DNA from: Lates calcarifer
Taxonomy: Eukaryota; Chordata; Actinopteri; Centropomidae
DNA length: 64,000 nt
Assembly: GCF_001640805.2 (NCBI RefSeq)
Contig: NC_066844.1
Coordinates: forward strand, 2,029,008-2,093,007
Direction of reading: 5' to 3'
Shown: in pieces, positions 1 to 10,527 of the stretch
Numbering within the stretch: position 1 is the stretch's first letter
How the letters are laid out: every line of letters starts with the position of its first letter
The notes under the pieces: model-generated
The model's input: only the letters and a program-made list of their open reading frames with translations
Databases searched by the model: none
What the model was told of the DNA's origin: nothing
Made by a program: the position numbers and the translations under genes

Positions 1-4
1 GTCT

Positions 5-7
<3 letters not shown>

Positions 8-51
<44 letters not shown>
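8..51. repeat. (CA)n microsatellite
   Basis: Uninterrupted CA/AC dinucleotide run at the left edge. Confidence 0.97.
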
Positions 52-52
<1 letters not shown>

Positions 53-651
53 GATACTGAATAGCTTGAGAGGAGGGAGCTTGGCTCATTCCATCCATAA
101 AGTCCTCGCCAGTGATCCATCATCGTCATGGAGGGAGAAAGCATAAATTTTTGTCTGTAATTGTTTTGGTCAACGCTGAGGAGAGAGAGAATGAGATAGA
201 TAATCAATATGTGTATGTGTGTGTGGCAGTCAGTGGTTCACTGAGACCTACCTTGCATATTAATGTGTGTGTGTTGAGCTAATAGGTTTTTAATGAAAGA
301 GTAGATCAGGATTAAACAGTTTAAATCTCAGATTCAAACCTGAAACTATGGACTAATTCAGCTGATTCTAACCAACGCATCTGCTTACCTGTTAACTGTG
401 CAGCCAGCACAGTCAGGTTAATTCCACCTAACACAACAGCTTTATCCAATTGTTAGTGATTCAAGAACCTACAATGAACAGCACCTAGTGTGCTAATCAA
501 TAGTTACACATCCTGCTACAGTGCCCAGGAGCAGGGACTCTGGAATACTGGCTGCTTGCAGTCTCCAGTCTCTCTTCTAAAATACTTGGAAGAAAAAAAC
601 AGCTTGTCTCATTTTATTCATTAAAAGTTCATCAAGTTTGTTATTGAAGGG

Positions 652-720
652 CAGCATGCTGGAGCAGTGGTTAACACCTTTGCCTTACAGCAAGAACTAC
701 AGTAGACCTTTCAGGGTGGA
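652..720 (+). repeat. dispersed fish repeat remnant
   Basis: The stretch GCAGTGGTTAACACCTTTGC followed by CTTACAGCAAGAAC resembles the widespread fish repeat carrying CAGTGGTTAGCACTGTCGCC and CTCACAGCAAGAAGG. This is recalled from memory, with several substitutions, and the family class is uncertain. Confidence 0.45.
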
Positions 721-3062
721 AAACTGGCATGTGGATGTTGAGATTTAAAAATTAGGTTCACTTTTCATTTATGAGCTTCTACAGGCAGCTGCTCGGACTG
801 TGTGCCCCCGATTTGCATAAAGTAGACTTGACCCCTACTTTATGTAAATGAGGAAAGGCCAATGTGTAGCCAGACTGCATTGTATGGATGCTTGAATAGA
901 AAAAAAAAAAAAACAGCAGCAGATATCACCCCCGCAAAAACTGATCAAAACATGCCATTAGTCAATCTGGATAAGACCAGAACTGCAGAAAAAGTACTGA
1001 CCGAGCTAAAGAGGACCTAAATAACTTCTATCTGCTGCTATGTCGGTTACTTTGAAAATCTGAAGTAGAGGCCAAATGTTTCGTTAGGTTCAAGACCTAA
1101 AGCGTAGCTAAGAGGAGGCTTTTACCGTTGAAGCTAATTTAAATCAAGTATAAAGCCTGCTAGAGGTGCAGAGTGAAGGGCCACTTCAACCTACACATTC
1201 CTGTTATGAATATTAACAAGGATTAAACTGGCTTTTGCTTAAAGAAAAATTATTTAGAGTAGCTGAGCAGTGTGTTGGCAGGGCATGCATGTGTGGGGTT
1301 CTGTGTGTGTGTGTGTGTGTGTGTTAAGGGAGAGTGTTCTTATGAAAACTTCAAACTACTGATTTATGAGACATTACAGTTTCATTTTGTGTGTGTATGT
1401 GAGTCTTAGGGTTGTTGTTTTAATGCTCATTTAATGCCAGCTGCCTTAATGGAAGCCTTTAATACCTGCTTACAGGGATGAGTAACTGTTGGCAATGTCA
1501 TGTCATTGTCATGTTAAACTTTAAGTAGCAGTGGATATTGGAGATATGGTAAATCCTGTACTTCTACCATCGAGGTTCATGTTTGGTTTTTGGTTAAATT
1601 AAATGTTAGAAAGACAAAACTGACTAATAATCCAACCACTGTCCTGCAATAAAACACATTTCTGTTATGCAAAAATATAAATGTGTTTATCTAACAGTTT
1701 ATTCTAAAAGTAAACCGTCAGCCCCATCTTTGTGTGGATCTGTTTTGTGATCAAACATAATATGAATAATGTCAGTAATAGCTGTATTGTGGCAGAATGA
1801 CTGAATAATCAAGGGTGCGGTGCATGGTCCGCTGAGCTCTTGTGCCAAAGAAAATGCTGCTGATGCTGTTGAGCTTTCATTGCCAGTATATTTTCATGAA
1901 TTATTTCTCTCTTATCTGCACTGGTAACCACAGCATGGTGAAGATTAAGCAACTCAAACTACTTATGATTATAAGATTATGACTGTGGCTAAAGAACAGA
2001 TCATGGTCCTGGTTACAAAAGCAAATGTTTATTGTAGGTTTGAAATGGGGCACAGCCTTTTGTCCTCAGCGTGAAGGTTGATAACACTGTGCACCCTGAA
2101 CCACCTGACCTCATCACACCCAAGAGCTTTGCACATGCCTCCTCAACTGTAATGCATGTGCAACCCTGTCTCTGAGAAATGTATCCACCGATCAGCCTTC
2201 AGATTTTCCATCTGCTAATAAGTTAGCTCCCACAGACTCCCACACTTCCCCTCAAAATCCTGAAATAAGCACAGCAGCACGCACCCACTGCTTTCTATGC
2301 TGGCACTGAACAATAGCCAATGCTAAAATCATCCAGCATGAACAAGGTCCGGTGCAGGCAGGCAGGTAGGTGGGTACAAATGCTAAACCTCTTTGGCTAC
2401 AGGGTAACCACAGACAATCTGACTGAGTAAATGGGGTCTGGGTGTACTATAGACAGGCTAATTGTCAGATAGGGCTTAGTGAGCTGGCAGTAAGAAGGCT
2501 CATGTGACAGGCGGTGGAAAGCAAGCTCAAGACAATTAGTGTGCAGGTGAGGAAAGCCAGGGTCTGAAAAAGGACTTAAGGACTTTTTTTAAACACATGG
2601 AGGAAGTGTAGGCAGGCCAATATGGAGCAAGAGTCTCTGTGACAGTAATAATATGAATGTCTCTAAATGTGCTGATAATTTACTGATGTTAAAATGTCAC
2701 TTTTAGTGCTGTTATTTTCAGATTCTTGGATGAGAAGTTGCAAGTTGATGTACGGGCTGATTAGCTCAGCTCTTTCTTCTCCACCTCTCTTTTTGTCTTC
2801 ATTTCTCTCCCTAACACCGTCAATAAATAATTACGATAAAATAAAATGAGTCCATTTCTATCCCGAGCTGCTCTGAATTGACAAATGCTTCCGACACAGT
2901 CTTCCAGCATCGTAAAAAAAAGCCTAAAACTCATAAAATTTGTCAGTACAAGATGATTAGCTACTGTAGAATGCATGTCCTGCATTTTCACTGCTGCTCA
3001 ATTTCTGATTACTGTGGGAGAAACAGACGCTCAAGGCTGTAAAAAGTGTACCTACATGCCTC

Positions 3063-3068
3063 CACACA

Positions 3069-3119
<51 letters not shown>

Positions 3120-3125
3120 ACACAC
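3063..3125. repeat. (CA)n microsatellite
   Basis: About 63 bp with two single-base interruptions (ACTCA and CATACA). It is followed by GT-rich sequence to about 3190, so both strands carry runs nearby. Confidence 0.97.
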
Positions 3126-3807
3126 GCTCTGTGGTTAGTGTTCTGGTACATACACTTTGTGTTTCTGTGTGTGTATATTTGTGTGTGTGCATGTATTTTA
3201 TGTAACATGTGCATATGTACTTGTTTTTGAGTGTGCACGTAATAGAGAGAGAGAAAACTGCTGTTGGCAGTAAACACACTCTTCTTCTTCAGCTCTGGGA
3301 ATTCAGTGGGTGATAAATAAGCACTACTTGCACTTATTCCCATGTGTGTCTGTGTACGCAGATGCTTCAGAACACTACACACATACACACACACTTTCAC
3401 ACACAAGCACATCTTGGGGCTAAGGCTGTGTCCACATTAAGGCAGATTTTAAAAGAAATGTGCATCCACAGATTTTCCCTTTTTCAGACAATTTCCATTG
3501 AGGCTGGGACATGAAAACAGAATCTCTTCTCCCTCTTCCTCCGTAGGTTTGACAGCAAAAATGAGTCAAGGACATAAACATCCTCCTGCTCTCCATGAAC
3601 ACCTAGGTTTGATGTGTGAATAGTCACACACACACACACACACACTCAATTTAACTGTCATCATGATATTTTTCTTTTTTTCTAAATAGATGACTGTACA
3701 CTGTAATCATAAATGCTAAAGAAAACAGTAACTGTAATGAGACAGTGCACTTGCAGGTCAACTAATTTTACAGCATGAATGTGACAACAGATCACCAGCA
3801 ACACACG

Positions 3808-3861
3808 AACAGACAGGTGACAAACAACAGACAGGTGACAAACAACAGACAGGTGACAAAA
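3808..3861 (+). repeat. 18-bp tandem repeat, three copies
   Basis: Three consecutive units of AACAGACAGGTGACAAAC, identical except for the last base of the third unit. They sit about 20 bp upstream of the Tc1-like remnant. Confidence 0.9.
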
Positions 3862-3882
3862 GGAAAAACCAACATAAAGTGC

Positions 3883-4140
3883 TCCAGTGCTCCTTGGAAT
3901 TGATTATCCAAGTCACACAACAACATTCCTCCTAAACATATTCTTTCATTTGGTGCTTTGATGGTGATGGTGGAGAGCGCTGTCTAACACATCAGTCCCA
4001 TAGGTGTTCAACAGGGTTGAGATCTGGTGACTGTGAAGGCCGAGTGTATGATTCACACTCAAACCATTCAGTGACCCCTCGTTCCTTTTGGATGGAGGTG
4101 TCGTCGTCCTGTTTCTCTGCTCATTTTCCCCTTAATTTGT
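3883..4140 (-). mobile_element. Tc1-like transposon remnant, 3' transposase part
   Basis: Read on the minus strand, the block translates with breaks to segments resembling the C-terminal half of a Tc1-family transposase, including RGVTEWF and [12 protein letters not shown]. The latter contains the third acidic residue (Glu) of the DDE catalytic triad. An in-frame stop follows closely after HLWD, and the region where the second Asp lies is eroded. Only a few hundred bases of the element remain and no inverted terminal repeats are obvious, so it cannot be active. Confidence 0.75.
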
Positions 4141-5433
4141 CATCCGTCTGTATTGTGACTGGCTGGACTGGCGTTCAAAATGAGTGATCACTGAGCAAGT
4201 CAGAGCAATGGAAAGTTAGCTTTTTAATAGTTGAAGTTCAGATTTTGAGTGTAAAATTGTTGGCTTAGTGTGGATCAGAAGCTGGAAATGGAAAAGTAGA
4301 AGAGTTTTCAAACATAGTCGGGTTGGTGTGGATCTGGCCCAACCGTCACCCCTGCTGTACTGCACTTTTCACCCTCAATGTAACACTCATTGATGATGGG
4401 TAGACACAGTAACGGTGTGTGTGTGTCTGTCTGTGTGCTAAGATTAATTCTCAGCACATGCACATACCCACTAACAGCTGCTGTGTACAACTTTGACTGG
4501 TCTTCATGTCAAAGTAAAGTATAGCTGGTCTAGGCAGTTTTTTCTTCTCTCCCTCTCTTACTCTCTCTCAGTGTGATATGTAAAACCACTGAATTATAAA
4601 TGGTCATTGATTGGCTGAGCTTACAGCTCAATAATTAACCAAGATGTAATAAAGTACAGAGAGAAAGAGAATAAAAGAGAGAGAGAGGCAAATATATTAA
4701 AACAGACTTTATACAGTAATGGCCTGCTTTAGTGTGATAATCACTCCTGGATACACTCACACATGTGGGTAATGAGAATAAACACACACAAAAGTTGTTT
4801 TGCAACTTAATTGAGAAACAACATTAAAACAGAAAAAGATCAGCGGTGGCTCTCAAGCCTCATTTCAGCTATCCGAACTAGCTGGTAAAGAGTGGGATAA
4901 AAAGAGTTAAAGGAAATACAGTGCTAAGAGTTGGGCTGAGAACAGGTGAGAAATAAAGGAGAGAAGAGACGGAGATGATGGGAGGAAGGAGAAAAGAAAG
5001 ACTTTTGAACTTCTAACTGCCAGCAGTCAACCTCAAGCATCTACGTTATATCATTAAACCTTCATCATTAAAACTGTAGTAAGTTCAAAAGTCTATCCTG
5101 ATGCAGGCTGCTTCTGCCAGTATTGACTCCAGGTAACCTGATCTTTGACCCTCCATCTCCTTTGTGTCTTCCATATTGACAGCTATAGTGGATCATGGTA
5201 CCATTATGCCAGAGGTATAAACAGCTCTGCCAAACTGTGCCAGTGAATTAAAATCTGTCTATTTTTGTGGTAAAAAAGAACAGCCCCTCCACAGTGCTGG
5301 ATCTAGATCCTGCACCAAATAACAACAAATTAAACAAAAAAGACAGAAAGGTGTTTATCTCCCTTGATCTGCTGTAATAGTTTGACATCTCAAGTTTTTT
5401 ATTTCACTGCAGTGAATTGAAGCTGAGTGTTTA

Positions 5434-5790
5434 AAAAAGACCAAGTGGAGAGAAAGGAGGGACAAAGATAAGAGAGGTGTAGAGAGATTGCTAGAGGGAG
5501 GAGAGGGATGAGATGAGGAGGGATTGAAAGAAGAAAGGGTGAGGGCAGAAGTGAGAGGGTCAAGAGAGAAGACTGAGAGATGAAACAAGAGAGGAAAGGT
5601 GGTGAGTGAAAAGCAAAAAAAGAGAGGAGAATCAAAAGAGAGTATCAAAGGAGATTATAGGAAGAAGAAGAAATCTGAGTTTAGAGAAATAAAAAAGGGA
5701 GAGTGATAGAGGTGAAAGAGGACACAAAGAAAGAGTGAAGGTGACAGGAGAGGAGGAGTGGAGGAAGAAGAGAGAAGGACAGGGAAGGAG
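5434..5790 (+). repeat. polypurine (GA-rich) tract
   Basis: About 350 bp in which the + strand is overwhelmingly A and G, with GAGAGG, GGAGGA and GAAGAAG words. Frames on the opposite strand here are low-complexity Ser/Leu/Pro artefacts. Confidence 0.85.
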
Positions 5791-5924
5791 TTGGTGACCC
5801 TGTGGTTCTGCTAGGAGGAGGTCTGGACCTGCTGCCTCTCCTAATGAGCACCATGGAGAGAGTGTGTGAGTGTGTGTGTGTCTGTGTGCAGATGCCCTGT
5901 CTTTCTGTCTTTGTGTGAGAGATG

Positions 5925-6080
5925 AGTGTGTGTGTGTGTGTGTGTGTTTGGAGGTTTATCCCCAAGCCTGTGTGTGTGTATCCTTGTGTACATCTATCCC
6001 TGTGAGGACCAATTTGAGACCCTCACCCATTCAAAGGCCTTTGAGGGTCAGAAACGTGGTTTAGGTTGAGGTTGAGGTAA
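5925..6080 (+). repeat. GT-tailed dispersed repeat (CTGTGAGGACC type)
   Basis: A (GT)n run is followed by CTGTGAGGACCAATTTGAGA and GGTCAGAAACGTGGTTTAGG with TTGAGG repeats. This resembles a common teleost repeat in which GAGGACC/GTCCTCAC ends flank TTAGGG-like runs and GT microsatellites. A second copy appears at 42.5-42.7 kb. Confidence 0.45.
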
Positions 6081-6601
6081 AAGCTAGTGTAGTCTCCAAG
6101 ACTGTCATATCCTCAGAGCTGCTTTCATGCTCACAGAACAAGACACTTTTTTTCTCCCAGAGTATTGTTTTGTTGACATAGGGCTGAAAACGACACAAGT
6201 GATCTCATAGGACTCGTACTGACGGGGGGAGCGGCTCTACTGCTGATCCAGCATTTCACCTGTACTGCTCGTTCTGTACGGTCATGTGGTGGAGCCTGAA
6301 GATAATATTCCGCAGTGTGGGCAATAGAATTTCTAACTAATGAAGTTTCTAACAACCTTCTAGTTGGAAAGATGCTGGTGCCTGCTGTGAAAGGTCACGA
6401 AATTCAGCCAAAAACTCTCCTCCTTTCCTTCATTAGACTTCACTTCCTGTGGCACACTTGTCTCTAAGGCGCTGCAGCTTGTACATCTTGTCTTTGGCTA
6501 CAATGAAATGAAACATACAGTATTTGAAAAGTGTCGTAGTATTTGCTCATGTTAATGTTAAGATATATTTGAGCCACTTAACATGACACATCCCACTGTG
6601 A

Positions 6602-6729
6602 ACAGCCCTGTCTCCTAAAAAATGTTTTATACAAATAATTTGGATTAATTTTGATTATGTTTCCTACAAAACGTATTTGCTGTTGCAGTTTATCTGTATA
6701 GAGGCATAATTTGTGGCTGCTGTGACAGG
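6602..6729. mobile_element. inverted-repeat element, ~128-bp foldback copy
   Basis: It begins with CAGCCCTGTCTCCTAAAAAA and continues into ATTATGTTTCCTACAAAACG then TATTTGCTGTTGCAGTTTAT, so the two arms of the family sit almost back to back with no interior. The right terminus is diverged (CTGCTGTGACAGGC against the family TCTAGGAGACAGGG). Confidence 0.45.
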
Positions 6730-7435
6730 CACGAGTTAATACCCCGCAGAGATAAAAATACAACCATGTGCACACATATTTCTTTGTTTGCCTTCCATGG
6801 TAACAGTGCGACCTGCTACACAATGATGGTGATGATTGATCATTATAATAATTATAGTTATTTATAATAGCTGTTGTAACAGCAGTAATAGGATGTGGCT
6901 TTGATGATTCAGAATATCTTTTGTCCCTTTGACTTGCTCTGGTTTTCTGTGTGTGGGATCTGAACCAGCTCTCTGTTTCTCAGGGTGTTAATGAGAGTAT
7001 TGAGATTAAGCCTCCAACCTCTGAGTGTGTGTGTGTGTGTTTGTTTGTGTCAAAGACAGCTTGCTCATACCATGTGAGTGATGCTCAGCTAATTTTATTA
7101 ATGAAAGATTTTACAATATTGAGCGAGTTTTCAGATATAACTTCCACTAACGTTTGTTTGTGTAAGAGTGTACAAGTGTGTCATACATTTACTGTCTTTT
7201 GAGAGTTTATCAGTTTAAATTTAACTAAACAACAGAGACAAACTTGACAGATCTGAGAAACTTGTAGGAATGGAAAAGGAGTCATGGAGAGTCAATGAGA
7301 GTGTGTGTGTATGTTTGTGTGTGTTTGAGAAAGTGAGTATAAGAGAGCAAGATGGAGGTGGCACTAGTTATTAATACAGAGCTCTCTGCTCTGACAGCAG
7401 TGTAATCCTGAGCAGGATTAGCATGCTAATAGTGA

Positions 7436-7436
<1 letters not shown>

Positions 7437-7472
<36 letters not shown>
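7437..7472. repeat. (GT)n microsatellite
   Basis: Perfect GT run of about 35 bp. Confidence 0.97.
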
Positions 7473-7473
<1 letters not shown>

Positions 7474-9133
7474 TAGAGAGGTAGGTTTGAGTTTTGAGAG
7501 GGTGTGATGAAGGGAAAGTGTGAATGTCACTGGGTACCTCTGTCTGTGTGTAGTCTGTGTGTGTCCTTGTCTTTCAGATGAGTCATGTTGTGACTCAGAC
7601 CGTCTCGAACACTTTGAAGAAAAGTTTGGAAGATTCTGACAGTCTGTTACTCCACATTCACATGTGTGACATACAGTCAGAGACTGACCACATCTGACTG
7701 TCTACACAAAACCAAACAGACATTCAAAATGAGTCAGTGCTGCAGATTATAATCATACAATGTTTAGTTTATTATATTACTTGGTGTAGCTTAAAGGGAT
7801 TTAAAATTTTTATTTGACTATATCTGAGACGTTGATGCAGCAAATTAAATTCTAAAAGCATATATTTGAGATTGAGATTAATCACTGTCAGTATTAGATA
7901 TATGTGCAATATCAGACCTGTATTAAGCCCAGGTCATGAGCAGGGTTTTAGAGTCTTGGTTTTTCCCATATTCTCTTGATTCAATCCAAAGACTTCAGCT
8001 TTGCACCATATTAACCTCAGTTCCACTTGGGTCCCTTTAGACTGAGCAGTCCCAGGACTATAGGTGCTCAAGAACCTAAAACTATAATAAAATCAGAAAC
8101 TAAAATATTCCCTTTAGAGCATTTGCGTTTCTATTTGTGTTGCATCTGAAGAACAATAACCGAGTTACACAACAACAGAATCATGGTTTTATTAACTGTT
8201 GCTATACGATATTTTATAGCATTTTCAGTACTTCCATATCCTAACATTAATATTACAAGCTACAACATGTGTAGATACTGTCCAGATGTTGTAGCAGTTT
8301 TGACATTGAGTAGATAGTAGAGACTTGTACAGTATATAATCTACAGACTGGAAACTAACATTCCTGTGTTCCTTGACAAGTTCCTGTGGTCCTAAAGGGG
8401 CCAAACCAAACCAAACTGTCCTGTTTCCACTCGCCTGCAGCGCCTGCTTCAATTTCATTACACACCTTAAATAGACTGGGTTATTTTTAAACTTAAAGCA
8501 GTGATTAACCTGGTTCTCGTTCTGTGCCAAACTAGGCTTAACCGTTTTTTGTTACAGGTCCAGCCTGGTTCAGTTTCAAACAGGATTAGACTGAGTTCAG
8601 GCCCTGGGCTCGTCAGCTGGCCCAGCGTCCCTGTAAAGGATCCGTCGGACTTAGTCCCACAGTGGGGGTCAAACTCTGTTAGACTGAAACCAGACTCAGC
8701 TGGTTTGGATTCCAGTCAGAGGCCAGACAGGGTTAACTCGATTTTCAAGTGTGTATACCTGTATACCTACTTAATTGTGCGTTTTCTCTGTGTGTGTGTG
8801 TGTTTGGCTTAGTTGAGGTTAGAGTTTGTTTTGGGAAGCAAAATACAATTACAGCAGCTTGAGGGAGCACATGAATCAAATCAGCTTTGTGTGTGTTTGT
8901 GTCTGTATTTGAGTTATTTGAAATACTGTCTGTTGTCTGCTTTGTCAACTTCTTTTCCTCTAATTTAGCACGACTGCTCACTGCAGCCACTCATTTTGAG
9001 CAGAAGGCATGTGTGTGGGTGACGGCGAGAGCTCGTCCATGTGTGTATGAATCTCCTATGCATTCCAATCTCAGCCTCCCCTTTGTAGTTACCCCTTTGT
9101 CCAATCCAATTGATTCAGTTGAGTGCAGACGTA

Positions 9134-9151
9134 CGTTAGCGTTAGCGTTAG
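9134..9151 (+). repeat. (GTTAGC)3
   Basis: Three perfect hexamer units, GTTAGCGTTAGCGTTAGC. It is similar to but distinct from the telomere repeat TTAGGG. Confidence 0.9.
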
Positions 9152-9454
9152 CTGTGGGTTTTTGTATGATGGTTGTGTGTTGTTAATGTTGGGTTTGTGG
9201 TCAGGAAGCTTGAAGTGTGTGTCCATGTGTGACAGCCACTGAAAGCAATCGGTGCGACGTTGTTCTCTGTGTTCTTTCATGTAGAACTAAAGGTTACAAG
9301 ACAGGTCCCCTATTGATTCATGTAGCCGATAATTAAAGTCACAATAGACCGTTCAGGAAAGCACTTCCTCGCCTTTAAGGCTTCAACACAGACACACACC
9401 CTGGAAGTGAGAGGAGGAGATTAAAGGGAACAATCGCACACCGCAACTGCTGCA

Positions 9455-9622
9455 CTCTTCACTCATTCACTTGTTCACTCAACTGCTCACACATTTATTT
9501 GGGCATCTATTCGCTCACTCGCTCACACTTACTTGTGCTGCTCACTCGCTCCCTTACTCGCACGCTTATTCAGTCATTCATTCGTAGTTACCCACATAGT
9601 CATTCACTCAGTCACTCACTGG
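9455..9622 (+). repeat. degenerate CACT/CATT tetranucleotide-like tract
   Basis: About 170 bp dominated by CTCACTCG, CATTCATT, CACTTGTT and similar words with a roughly 4-bp period and many substitutions. It looks like an old, eroded (CACT/CATT)n microsatellite. Confidence 0.65.
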
Positions 9623-10490
9623 TTGAGCCTCAGTAATGCGCCCTTGAAAACACTGACACAGACTTAATGTGATTAAAAAGCCCCGATTAGAGAAATCTGA
9701 TAATGATTTGAACATGTATGATGGCAATGTTGCTTTTACTAAGAAATGTTCACACAGATAATGTGTTTAATCGGGTAAATTTGTGTTTTAAATATTTGAA
9801 CTTACTAATACATAACAGCAGTCTATGATAGGAGAAACCTTTAGTCAGTTGTTATTCAGAGGAAATGACTCTAACATCTAAAAGTTTGTTTTGCGCTGCA
9901 CTCGTTTTAGCTGCTGGAGCTACTTCATCTCAACAACATGCCCTGTCACCTACCTTTATTCATCCACAGAAAGAGGAAGAATACTCCAAACATCACACAA
10001 CCATAAATGCATAAAGTGTTAACAGATTTTATCTTTGACACCTGCTCACCAGCTTTTCTCCTACTTTTTTGGATTCTGTCAAAGCTTGTTTTGTTTATTT
10101 AGCATTCACTGTCCTGCTGCTCTCCTAAAAACACCAGAAACTTCTATGAAAAAGCTGTCAGAACTCCCAAACACCTCTGGCCCTCATATTTTAGAAGAAA
10201 TTACCGCATGCTCTCTTTATAAATATCTTTTCATTTAGCACACATTCATTGCTTCTTTCATTCTCTTGTTTCCTCTTTTTGTCGAAGATTGCTCCGACTT
10301 CTAACCCCAAGGCTCCTCTTACTCTATACACACACTTACAGAGTCACGCATAAAACCTGTAACCCTCTGGCGTCTCTGCATTTTATATCACTTGAACCAG
10401 TTTCATTAAAGCACTAGACATTTTCTGTATTAATCTGTTTCTCTATTAAACATTCATCCTCTTGCGCTATCCTCTCACCTCCTACTCTCT

Positions 10491-10491
<1 letters not shown>

Positions 10492-10525
<34 letters not shown>
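10492..10525. repeat. (CA)n microsatellite
   Basis: Perfect CA run of about 34 bp. Confidence 0.97.

Positions 10526-10527
<2 letters not shown>

Noticed and set aside
2957..3412. 151-codon minus-strand open frame
   Set aside because: It crosses a CA/GT microsatellite that has no stops in several frames; the product is Cys-Val and Thr-His repeats.
5355..5965. Minus-strand frames of 78-97 codons
   Set aside because: Again the complement of GA-rich and GT-rich sequence; no motif and no coding-like codon pattern.
8501..8812. Higher-complexity open frame (103 codons) in intron 1
   Set aside because: It has no recognisable domain, ends in a GT run, and shows no supported splice sites or signal peptide that would make it exon 1.
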